From: a virus
Length of the DNA stretch: 29,080 nt
Virus record (IMG/VR): IMGVR_UViG_3300010354_000434
Coordinates: 1 to 29,080 of that record
Reading direction: 5' to 3' (one strand)
The notes under the pieces were generated by a model. The model saw only the letters and a program-made list of their open reading frames with translations. It was not told the origin of the DNA and ran no database searches. Within the stretch, counting starts at the first letter, position 1. Each line of letters starts with the position of its first letter. Shown piece by piece: positions 23,612 through 29,080 of this stretch. A program made the position numbers and the translations under genes.

Positions 23612-23705
23612 AAGGAATCTTTGCCGATATCCTTTCGTTTTAAGTCGTGGAGTTGAATCCACAAATGACCTATAAGCCTCGACTCCAAATCGAGGCTTTT
23701 TTTTT
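23612..23705 (+). ncRNA. Candidate small structured RNA or structured 3' UTR
   Basis: The 220-base gap between the unfoldase and receiver-domain genes holds three successive hairpins and no ORF. (1) AAGGAATC / GATaTCCTT with loop TTTGCC (about 23612-23632). (2) GTGGA / TCCAC with loop GTTGAA (23647-23662). (3) A terminator stem. GGAGT of hairpin 2 (23649-23653) can also pair with ACTCC around the terminator loop (23682-23686), allowing alternative folds. It is richer in GC than its surroundings. It could be an independent RNA or a regulatory 3' end of the unfoldase mRNA. Confidence 0.5.
23674..23705 (+). terminator. Intrinsic terminator after the ClpC-like gene / RNA
   Basis: Stem AAGCCTCGA / TCGAGGCTT (9 bp) with a 7-base loop CTCCAAA, followed by a run of nine T. 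Confidence 0.92.
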
Positions 23706-23766
23706 ATTAAAAATTTTTATTTATGAAATTATTTTGTTATATTTGATATTAAATACTTAATAACAA

Positions 23767-24225
23767 ATGTATAAAATATATTTAGACGATATTAGAACAC
23801 CCATCGATGAAGATTGGATTGTGGTTAGAAATTATGATGAGTTTGTTAATAAAACTATTGAATTAGGATTAAAAAATATTGATTTAATTTCTTTAGACCA
23901 TGATTTAGGTGATACCGCTATTAGTGAATATCACAACAATGTATTTATTAATAATCAATTAGATTATTCTAATATTAAAGAAAAAACAGGATTAGATTGT
24001 GCTAAATGGTTGATAGATTTTTTTTATGAAACTAATTCAATATGGTCTTCGTATGATGAAAATAATAAAAAAATAAATAAAATAAAATTTCCGATTGTTT
24101 ACACACATTCAGCTAATCCTATTGGTTCAGAAAATATTATTAATTATATTAATAGTTTTTTAAAATTTGAACATCAACCAATGACTTGCAAAAAAATAAA
24201 AATTAATTTTTTAATAAAAAAATAA
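23767..24225 (+). CDS. Receiver-like domain protein, predicted cyclic-phosphate-processing (cREC) family
   Basis: A 152-residue protein with a receiver (CheY-like) fold pattern. The N-terminal MYKIYLDDIRTP has the acidic pair Asp7-Asp8, and ISLDHDLGD (Asp44-His-Asp46) is in the place of the phospho-acceptor strand. KTGLDCAKWLIDFF follows, then a C-terminal HSANPIGSENI. This matches the family annotated as a cyclic-phosphate-processing receiver domain, predicted from genome context to act on nucleotide or RNA phosphate ends rather than in two-component signalling; the activity is unproven. The LDHDL His is characteristic of this family and unlike ordinary receivers. The leader has TATATTTG, a possible -7 box. 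It precedes a small unknown gene by five bases, so they are probably cotranscribed. Confidence 0.8.
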   Translation: MYKIYLDDIRTPIDEDWIVVRNYDEFVNKTIELGLKNIDLISLDHDLGDTAISEYHNNVFINNQLDYSNIKEKTGLDCAKWLIDFFYETNSIWSSYDENNKKINKIKFPIVYTHSANPIGSENIINYINSFLKFEHQPMTCKKIKINFLIKK

Positions 24226-24230
24226 AACAA

Positions 24231-24545
24231 ATGACAAAAAATACCAGTATTAAAAAATTAAACATAGAAGGTAAATATAATGATTTTTCAGACTTCTATG
24301 ATGTAAATAAAGTTATAATATATAATAATATTCTTAAATTATTTGAAAATTTTAAAAATAAAGAAAAAGAGCATATTATTCTAAGATTAAGTGCAAATAT
24401 TGAAAATATAGAATGGAAAACTAATTTAGAATTTTCAAGGGAAGATATCTATGTCCTTGAACGTGATATTTTACCTTATTTTGAAGAACTGGAAGAATAC
24501 GAAACTTGTGATAAAATTACTAAGTTATATGAAAGTATAAAATAA
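24231..24545 (+). CDS. Unknown protein (104 aa)
   Basis: Not recognised. 104 residues, acidic, probably alpha/beta: KKLNIEGKYNDFSDFYDVNK, VIIYNNILKLFENFKNKEKE, then a strand-like region HIILRLSANIENIEWKTNLE and an acidic helix REDIYVLERDILPYFEELEE. It starts five bases after the receiver-like gene and ends at a bidirectional terminator, so it is the last gene of that unit. An EYETCDKITKLYESIK tail follows. No catalytic motif. Confidence 0.75.
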   Translation: MTKNTSIKKLNIEGKYNDFSDFYDVNKVIIYNNILKLFENFKNKEKEHIILRLSANIENIEWKTNLEFSREDIYVLERDILPYFEELEEYETCDKITKLYESIK

Positions 24546-24577
24546 AAAAGGGAGGTTAATTACAACCCCCCTTTTTT
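24544..24577. terminator. Bidirectional intrinsic terminator between convergent units
   Basis: AAAAAAGGG-A-GGTT / AACC-C-CCCTTTTTT, one mismatch, loop AATTAC. The A and T tracts allow it to serve both the plus-strand receiver unit and the minus-strand membrane-protein genes. Confidence 0.9.
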
Positions 24578-24594
24578 AAAATTTAAACTAAATA

Positions 24595-24762
24595 CTACCA
24601 ATCTTTTCCAGATACGTTTGCGTCTTTAGATACCGCAAAACCTAACGCGGTTAAAATTGTGGTAACCAATCCAGCTTGGCTAGCGTTAATCCAATTCATG
24701 TAAGTTGCAAAAGATACAGCAGCTAAAGCTAATCCCGCAACAGTTGTTTTCCAACTTTTCAT
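24595..24762 (-). CDS. Small membrane protein, holin-like (55 aa)
   Basis: A short gene reading MKSWKTTVAGLALAAVSFAT, then YMNWINASQAGLVTTILTAL and GFAVSKDANVSGKDW. It has two hydrophobic segments (about residues 7-22 and 30-44) joined by a short polar turn, with charged ends. The N-terminus (two Lys, then a hydrophobic Ala-rich stretch) could also act as a signal anchor. It is richer in GC-containing codons (GCG, GCA, GGA) than its surroundings, which supports real coding. It follows the larger membrane-protein gene on the same strand and is ended by the bidirectional terminator. Size and topology fit phage holins or antiholins, but no family match can be claimed. Confidence 0.78.
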   Translation of the reverse strand: MKSWKTTVAGLALAAVSFATYMNWINASQAGLVTTILTALGFAVSKDANVSGKDW

Positions 24763-24830
24763 AATTTTTAATTTTTTAAAAAAATTTATTTATCAATAAA
24801 TATTTGCAATTTTTAAAAAAATTAAAAAAT

Positions 24831-25094
24831 TTATTCTTCAGGTGTGGATTGGTCTTTTCCCAGATTTTTTTTATTAATCCATTTATCTATTGATGATATC
24901 CCAAATGACCCCAACGTTATGATTAAGAAACCATCAAAAATAAACTCATTAATTAATAATTTTTTCCCCATCCAACCTGTTATAATATCTGTTATCATAG
25001 CTAAAATCATCATAATAAAAGATATAAAACCTATGACAGACTTTTCATTAATCGAATTATTATCATTAAATAATTCTTTTAAAAATTTATTCAT
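24831..25094 (-). CDS. Putative holin-like two-helix membrane protein (87 aa)
   Basis: 87 residues. A hydrophilic N-terminus (MNKFLKELFNDNNSINEKS) is followed by two membrane helices, about VIGFISFIMMILAMITDIIT and FIFDGFLIITLGSFGISSID. A charged tail (NKKNLGKDQSTPEE) ends it. This arrangement and length are usual for small phage holins that open the inner membrane for lysis. It is followed by the 55-residue membrane gene on the same strand, suggesting a holin/antiholin-type pair. The transcript diverges from the C39-peptidase/GNAT gene. No endolysin is recognised next to it, so the lysis role is tentative; it could equally be a virion or superinfection membrane protein. Confidence 0.8.
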   Translation of the reverse strand: MNKFLKELFNDNNSINEKSVIGFISFIMMILAMITDIITGWMGKKLLINEFIFDGFLIITLGSFGISSIDKWINKKNLGKDQSTPEE

Positions 25095-25145
25095 TTTTTT
25101 GTAATCTTTGTTTATATATAATTATCAAATTAAATAATAAAATAA

Positions 25146-25169
25146 TATATTTATATATAAAAAAACAAA
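25146..25169 (+). promoter_or_regulatory. AT-box upstream of the C39/GNAT gene (promoter-like)
   Basis: ATATATTTATATATAAAAAA followed by ACAAAATG has the same core as the boxes before the scaffold, portal and KTSC genes, now on the plus strand. It stands in a 75-base divergent intergenic region that must contain promoters for both sides. Confidence 0.4.
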
Positions 25170-26141
25170 ATGAATTTAAATGAACAGATTTGTAAAATAA
25201 AAAAATTCATGTACTTGAATGAGGACGATGAATTAACACATATATATCAACCAACAGGCAATTCGTGTGGACCAACATGTATTAAAATGGTTGGTGACTT
25301 TATAAAAGGTAATGTTGGTTCAATAGATGATATTTGTATTGAATGTGGTACAGATTGGGTTGAAGGTACTCCACCTAATAAAATGAAAATAGGTTTAGAT
25401 AAATTAAAAATAAATTATATTGAACATATTCATGAAATTGAACCTTACCAATCTTTAAAAAATGTAATTGATAAAGGAAATATCGCAATAGTAAGAACTA
25501 TCACAAAAAATGTTCCTCATTGGATAGTTATACATGGATATAACGATGATGTTTTTGATGTTAATGACCCATGGTTAGGACCCATAAAATATAATGAATC
25601 ACAACTTGAGGCTATATGGAAAATTCGTGATTTTTTCTTTTATGAAATTGTTACTGGTAATCAAAAAATTTTGAATGATGTTATCATTAGAAAAATGACA
25701 TCAGATGATGTTGATTATTTAAAAGATAAATTATCAGATGTTTTTGATAAAACAGGTTTAAGTAATCAACAAATTATGGATGAAATTTCTCATTTTGATA
25801 TAAATATTTCGTTTGTTGCAACCGTCAATGATGAAATCGCTGGATTTTATTTCATTGGAAATGACCAAATCCCTGAAATTAAAGGAAATATAGTATATGA
25901 TAATCTTAGTAAATTAAATGGGGTTGAAGGAATTGGTCTCGGGGTAATTAAAAAGTTTAAAAATATGGGAATAGGTAAAAAATTAATAGAACACTCTCAA
26001 AGAATACCTAATATTGATTATATATGGGGATATCAGTTTAAAAGTTTAAAAAATATTGATGATTGGTTAAAACGAAGAAAAATTTATTATCAAAACAACG
26101 ATATTTACATAACGTATCAAATTTTAAATAATGATTTATGA
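25170..26141 (+). CDS. C39-like cysteine peptidase fused to a GNAT acetyltransferase
   Basis: A 323-residue two-domain protein. Residues 20-160 look like a papain-fold C39-type peptidase: IYQPTGNSCGPTCIKMVGDF (Gln27, Cys33), PHWIVIHGYNDDVFDV (His117) and NDPWLG (Asp133) give a full Gln-Cys-His-Asp set. Residues 171-323 look like a GNAT N-acetyltransferase, with VIIRKMTSDDVDYLKDKLSD, FVATVNDEIAGFYFIG and the acetyl-CoA loop region KKFKNMGIGKKLIEHSQ. C39 domains usually cut Gly-Gly leader peptides, so the fusion could cleave and acetylate one substrate. No signal peptide is visible. The N-terminus LNEQICKIKKFMYLNE resembles the terminal helix of the paralog array. The gene overlaps the SGNH hydrolase gene by ATGA. 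Confidence 0.82.
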   Translation: MNLNEQICKIKKFMYLNEDDELTHIYQPTGNSCGPTCIKMVGDFIKGNVGSIDDICIECGTDWVEGTPPNKMKIGLDKLKINYIEHIHEIEPYQSLKNVIDKGNIAIVRTITKNVPHWIVIHGYNDDVFDVNDPWLGPIKYNESQLEAIWKIRDFFFYEIVTGNQKILNDVIIRKMTSDDVDYLKDKLSDVFDKTGLSNQQIMDEISHFDINISFVATVNDEIAGFYFIGNDQIPEIKGNIVYDNLSKLNGVEGIGLGVIKKFKNMGIGKKLIEHSQRIPNIDYIWGYQFKSLKNIDDWLKRRKIYYQNNDIYITYQILNNDL

Positions 26142-26737
26142 AAGAATTATATCTAATGTTTTTTTTAATTTTATCACCTTTAATTTCTCAAGATACTACG
26201 ATAGATTTAAATAATATACCAGTTTTATTTATTGGTGATTCTCACACATCTAATCATTCATGGGGATGGCAAGTTATTCTTAAAAATAAGACTAAATTAA
26301 AGTTACATAATACATCTATTATTGGTAAACAATTACCATGGATGGTTAATGTTGCTAAAAAAACTATTACACCATATTTCAAATATTGTTTTATATATGG
26401 AGGAGTAAACGATTTATATGGTAAAAGAGACCCATATTTAGTATTTAAAGATGTTCAGAAAATAGTTAATATATGTAAAAAAAATAATGTAGAATGTGTT
26501 GTTATAACAGGGGTTAGTCCAAATTGTATTGAACCATTAAAAGACAGTAGATTATTTTTGAAAAATTATACTAAATATCAACAATTATTAATAGATAGTA
26601 CCACTAATGCGAAAGTTATAAATATAACTACTGTTAATAAAAATGACTGTTTTGACTGGGTTTGTCACATGAAATATTCTGGACACAAGAAAATATCTGA
26701 GTTAATTATTAAAAAAATGAATTTTAAATCTTACTAA
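26138..26737 (+). CDS. SGNH/GDSL-type hydrolase with signal peptide
   Basis: Probable esterase or deacetylase of the SGNH superfamily, acting on acyl groups of glycans or lipids. In 199 residues a hydrophobic start (MKELYLMFFLILSPLISQDT) looks like a signal peptide. VLFIGDSHTS carries the GDS nucleophile (Ser35), YGGVNDLY the block-III Gly89 and Asn91, and FDWVCHMKYSGHKKIS the catalytic Asp173 and His177. The order and spacing match the family. Export implies action in the periplasm or on the surface, possibly de-acetylating cell-wall or surface polysaccharide. Translation is coupled to the C39/GNAT gene by ATGA, which hints at opposing acetyl-transfer and acetyl-removal steps, though this is speculative. 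Confidence 0.83.
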   Translation: MKELYLMFFLILSPLISQDTTIDLNNIPVLFIGDSHTSNHSWGWQVILKNKTKLKLHNTSIIGKQLPWMVNVAKKTITPYFKYCFIYGGVNDLYGKRDPYLVFKDVQKIVNICKKNNVECVVITGVSPNCIEPLKDSRLFLKNYTKYQQLLIDSTTNAKVINITTVNKNDCFDWVCHMKYSGHKKISELIIKKMNFKSY

Positions 26738-26789
26738 ATTTGATATTGTAATTTTTTTTTCATATATTTTTAATATATTACGATAATCT

Positions 26790-27536
26790 ATGAAAATAAC
26801 AGTAATTGGTGAATTATGTACAGATATTTTTATTTATGGTGAGTCTAAAAAACTTTGTCCAGAAGCACCTGTTCCTATTTTTATTCCTTCTTTTACAAAA
26901 ATGAATGAAGGTATGTCAGGTAATGTTGTTAAAAATATAAAATCATTAAAAAAAAATATATTTATTGATTTTTTTCACCAAACAGAAAAAATAACTAAAA
27001 CTAGATATATTGATTTAAAAAGTAATCACATGTTTATTAGAATAGATGAAGGTGAACAAAATATTAAACCAATAAAATTATCTGATAAAATTATTAATTC
27101 TATTAAAGAATCTGATGCGTTAATTGTTAGTGATTATAATAAAGGATTTTTATCAAATGAAATTTTATGTGAATTGGGTAATAATGCAAAATTTTCAATT
27201 TTAGATACTAAAAAAATAATTAATTCAGAGATTATTTCTGGTTTTAATTTCATTAAATTAAATGAAATTGAGTTTTATAATCAAAAATATATTAATTTAA
27301 ATAATAAAAATAATATTATAGTAACTTTGGGTTCTAAAGGAGCAAAATTTAATGATACTATATTTCCATCACATAAACCAAAAAAAACCATAGATGTTAG
27401 CGGTGCTGGAGACACATTTACAGCATCATTTACGTTAAAATATTTAAAAACATCAGACATAAATAAATCTATTTTATTTGCAAATAAAATGTGTTCTATT
27501 GTTGTGAGTAAAAGAGGTGTTAACGTTCCAAAATAA
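26790..27536 (+). CDS. PfkB-family sugar kinase, HldE (RfaE) kinase-domain-like, shortened
   Basis: Ribokinase-fold kinase closest in motif pattern to the heptose-7-phosphate kinase domain of HldE. It has the start MKITVIGELCTDIFIYG, the sugar-site CPEAPVPIF (residues 23-31), a GMSGNVVKNI equivalent of GGAANVA, ITKTRYI, MFIRIDEGE, LIVSDYNKGFLS, and the ATP/catalytic VSGAGDTFTASF with base Asp208. At 248 residues it is about 60 shorter than HldE kinase domains. The loss includes roughly 20 residues between the GNV motif and ITKTR (the lid region), so activity may be altered. There is no adenylyltransferase domain. It is followed 14 bases later by a glycosyltransferase, which suggests production or use of a heptose-like nucleotide sugar. 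Confidence 0.83.
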   Translation: MKITVIGELCTDIFIYGESKKLCPEAPVPIFIPSFTKMNEGMSGNVVKNIKSLKKNIFIDFFHQTEKITKTRYIDLKSNHMFIRIDEGEQNIKPIKLSDKIINSIKESDALIVSDYNKGFLSNEILCELGNNAKFSILDTKKIINSEIISGFNFIKLNEIEFYNQKYINLNNKNNIIVTLGSKGAKFNDTIFPSHKPKKTIDVSGAGDTFTASFTLKYLKTSDINKSILFANKMCSIVVSKRGVNVPK

Positions 27537-27550
27537 TAAATCCATAAAAT

Positions 27551-28219
27551 ATGATAAGTGTAGTTATTTCAACAAGAAAAATTGACGAATCTAATGTGTT
27601 AAAAATTAAGAAAAAATTTTCTCATCCAAGAACTGAAATATTAATATATGAAAATAATAATGAATTTTCATTATCTAAATTATATAATAAAGGATTAGTT
27701 GAATCAACAAACAAGATTGTTGTTTTTATGCACGATGATATTGATATTGAAACACCTAACATTACGCATATTTTAAATCAACTATTTAATAAATTTCCTG
27801 AACATGGAATTATTGGTCTAGCGGGAACAGATGAATTAATTAGTGGTATGTGGTGGGAAAAGAGAGATAAAATGTATGGTAAAGTAAAACATTTACATAA
27901 TGGAAAAATTCATTGTAATCATTATTCAGAAAGTTTAGGTTCTAATTTAAAAAATGTTGTTACTATTGATGGATTATTTTTTGCTGTTCATAAAGATAGA
28001 ATCAAAGAAAAATTTGATGAAGAATTCGATGGATTTCATTTTTACGATATTCCTTTTTGTGTTTTAAATTATTTACAAGGTGTTAAAATTGGTGTAACTA
28101 CTAAAATTATGGTTGTACATAAATCAATAGGACAAGTAAATGAACAATGGGTAAATAATAAATCAATTTTTGAAAAAAAATATGGTAATAAATTACCTTT
28201 AATTACAAAAAGTTTTTAA
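27551..28219 (+). CDS. Glycosyltransferase, family 2-like (GT-A fold)
   Basis: A 222-residue protein with the GT-A pattern: MISVVISTRKIDESNVLKIK at the nucleotide-binding start, SLSKLYNKGLVESTNKIVVF, and MHDDIDIE as the metal-binding Asp-rich motif. An acceptor-side region follows, IIGLAGTDELISGMWWEKRD, with VVTIDGLFFAVHKDRIKEKF and GFHFYDIPFCVLNYLQG. This layout matches the small family-2-like glycosyltransferases that lack membrane helices. Donor and acceptor are unknown; the HldE-like kinase just upstream suggests a heptose-type sugar. It could decorate phage proteins or host surface glycans. It is complete at both ends. Confidence 0.85.
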   Translation: MISVVISTRKIDESNVLKIKKKFSHPRTEILIYENNNEFSLSKLYNKGLVESTNKIVVFMHDDIDIETPNITHILNQLFNKFPEHGIIGLAGTDELISGMWWEKRDKMYGKVKHLHNGKIHCNHYSESLGSNLKNVVTIDGLFFAVHKDRIKEKFDEEFDGFHFYDIPFCVLNYLQGVKIGVTTKIMVVHKSIGQVNEQWVNNKSIFEKKYGNKLPLITKSF

Positions 28220-28254
28220 CTTTATTTCTTATATTTATTATTAAAAAACAAAAC

Positions 28255-28506
28255 ATGAAAAATTTATTTGAAAATTTGAAAAATTTTTTTAGTGGAACTA
28301 AAAACACTGAGACAGTTAAATCTGAACCAGTTGAAGTAGTTAAACCACAAGAAACAGTGAAAAAATCAAGTACAAAACAATCAAAACCTAAAAAAAAGGT
28401 TTCTGAGGAAATTCCTACAATCACACTTGACACTGTAACAATTACTGCAAGTAAAAATTCTTCAACATCAAATGATACTGATGTTAGAGGTCCTGAACAC
28501 CAGTAA
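28255..28506 (+). CDS. Small Lys/Pro-rich protein with TonB-box-like C-terminus
   Basis: Not recognised; 83 residues. A short amphipathic start (MKNLFENLKNFFSGT) is followed by a disordered Lys/Pro/Glu/Ser linker (EPVEVVKPQETVKKSSTKQS, then KPKKKVSEEIPTI). The sequence LDTVTITASKNSS closely resembles TonB boxes of outer-membrane receptors (for example the DTLVVTA type), and a polar tail ends it. The ATG follows AAAAAACAAAAC, the usual leader here. It is the last protein gene before the tmRNA, 21 bases ahead of it. It may be a virion or periplasmic protein; nothing catalytic is seen. The reverse strand also has an open frame, but without family resemblance. Confidence 0.7.
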   Translation: MKNLFENLKNFFSGTKNTETVKSEPVEVVKPQETVKKSSTKQSKPKKKVSEEIPTITLDTVTITASKNSSTSNDTDVRGPEHQ

Positions 28507-28527
28507 TTTATTGGTATTTTAAATTAC

Positions 28528-28950
28528 GGGGGTGAATTAGAATCGATTGGCGTTGGTATTGTAAGTAGGCACGTAGTCGGATTTCATCTACGACTTTAAT
28601 AAACGGTGGAAACAATTAAACGGAGACGTTTACAAAAACATGGAAGTTGTTGGTTTACTATCAACTTCTAACGTGGAAGTAGCCTAAGGGTAAAAAACAC
28701 AACGGGTCGATGGACATATAACCTTGGAACAGAAGTCCCTACGGTGTGATACAACCACAAAAGTGTCAAAGGTCTAGTTCAGAACTCTACCTATAAACCC
28801 ATGAAAATGGTTAAAGTGAATTCGACACAGTTATTGGTAACAATGTCAAAATAGGAACCAATTATTTGTCAGTTATGAATTAATTGAATAAACGTGTAGT
28901 CTATTTATGATATAATGAGCAAGACCTGGCGGCGGTGGCCAGCACCTCCA
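28528..28950 (+). ncRNA. ssrA: tmRNA (transfer-messenger RNA), divergent phage copy
   Basis: Ribosome-rescue RNA. The 5' end GGGGGTGAATTAGAATCGAT fits the tmRNA start. GGGGGTG (28528-28534) pairs with CACCTCC (28943-28949) in a 7-bp acceptor stem with a G3-U wobble, the alanyl-tRNA synthetase identity signal. Discriminator A28950 is followed by CTA, so CCA must be added. Helix P2 is extensive: 28556-28568 with 28901-28914, then GCACGT (28569-28574) with ACGTGT (28892-28897). T stem CTGGC / GCCAG (28926-28942) encloses GGCGGTG instead of TTCRANY. A pk1-like GTAG/CTAC stem, the hairpin AAACG-GAGA-CGTTT (28618-28631), an 8-bp stem 28642-28649/28662-28669 and a CCAT-GAAA-ATGG hairpin lie inside. 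No ALAA-type tag is found. Length is about 423 nt, usual for tmRNA. Confidence 0.85.
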
Positions 28951-28961
28951 CTAAAAAAAAC

Positions 28962-28991
28962 AAAAAAACCCACAATTAAGTGGGTTTTTTT
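28962..28991 (+). terminator. Intrinsic terminator after the tmRNA
   Basis: AAAAAAACCCAC / GTGGGTTTTTTT, 12 bp, loop AATTAA, directly downstream of the tmRNA 3' end. The T-rich arm forms the U tract. The remaining bases to 29080 are AT-rich with no gene visible. Confidence 0.92.
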
Positions 28992-29080
28992 GTTTGTACA
29001 TATTAAATTTTTATTAAATTTATATTTTTTATTATTATCTTATATTATATAAATAAATATATAGATTTATAATAAAAAAG

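Noticed and set aside
23647-23662. tRNA T-arm (GTGGAGTTGAATCCAC)
   Set aside because: The loop has six bases, and no matching acceptor, D or anticodon arms could be placed around it.
28203-28433. Minus-strand open frame over the tmRNA-upstream gene
   Set aside because: It is opposite the Lys/Pro-rich gene, overlaps the glycosyltransferase end, and lacks a leader; the plus-strand frame fits its neighbours better.
28528-28950. Group I intron or other ribozyme
   Set aside because: The P1 acceptor with G-U pair, long P2, T stem, and terminator placement all fit tmRNA; I could not find a P7/P3 intron core.

Overview
The window is a strongly AT-rich piece of a large tailed-phage genome with a T4-type head module. 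The likely host is a Bacteroidota (Flavobacteriia-like) bacterium. The phage assignment rests on a contiguous minus-strand block holding the large terminase, portal, prohead protease, acidic scaffold and gp23-like major capsid protein. The host guess is weaker. It rests on starts preceded by A-rich tracts instead of Shine-Dalgarno sequences, one good TTG-N19-TAnnTTTG promoter, and a tmRNA whose outer helices resemble Bacteroidota tmRNAs.

Layout. (1) 1-4364, plus strand: six tandem paralogous genes joined by ATGA stop/start overlaps. Each has the same N-terminal module, one to five ~30-residue helical repeats and the same C-terminal cap; the first is cut by the window edge. (2) 4371-5005, minus: a small unknown gene and dCMP deaminase. 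(3) 5049-16400, minus: the head and packaging genes in the order terminase, portal, two unknown genes, protease, scaffold, capsid, divided by intrinsic terminators. Terminase and portal each carry a LAGLIDADG-type intein. (4) 16424-19877, minus: four unknown, probably virion-associated proteins, two with internal sequence repeats. (5) 19951-21404, minus: a nucleotidyltransferase, a KTSC protein and Hsp20. (6) 21532-24545, plus: a ClpC-like AAA+ unfoldase, a candidate small structured RNA, a predicted cyclic-phosphate-processing receiver-domain protein and an unknown protein. (7) 24595-25094, minus: two small membrane proteins, perhaps a holin pair. (8) 25170-28506, plus: a C39-peptidase/GNAT fusion, an SGNH hydrolase, an HldE-like PfkB kinase, a glycosyltransferase and a small Lys/Pro-rich protein with a TonB-box-like end. 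(9) 28528-28950: a phage-encoded tmRNA followed by a strong terminator.

How they fit. Regions 3 and 4 build and fill the capsid. dCMP deaminase feeds nucleotide synthesis. Hsp20, the ClpC-like unfoldase and the tmRNA together suggest phage control of protein quality or ribosome rescue. The kinase, glycosyltransferase, SGNH hydrolase and C39/GNAT genes suggest modification of glycans, peptides or the cell surface.

The two most unusual items are the modular six-paralog array and the tmRNA. The tmRNA has a canonical tRNA-like acceptor with a G-U pair, but its T loop lacks TTCRA and I cannot find an ALAA-type tag.
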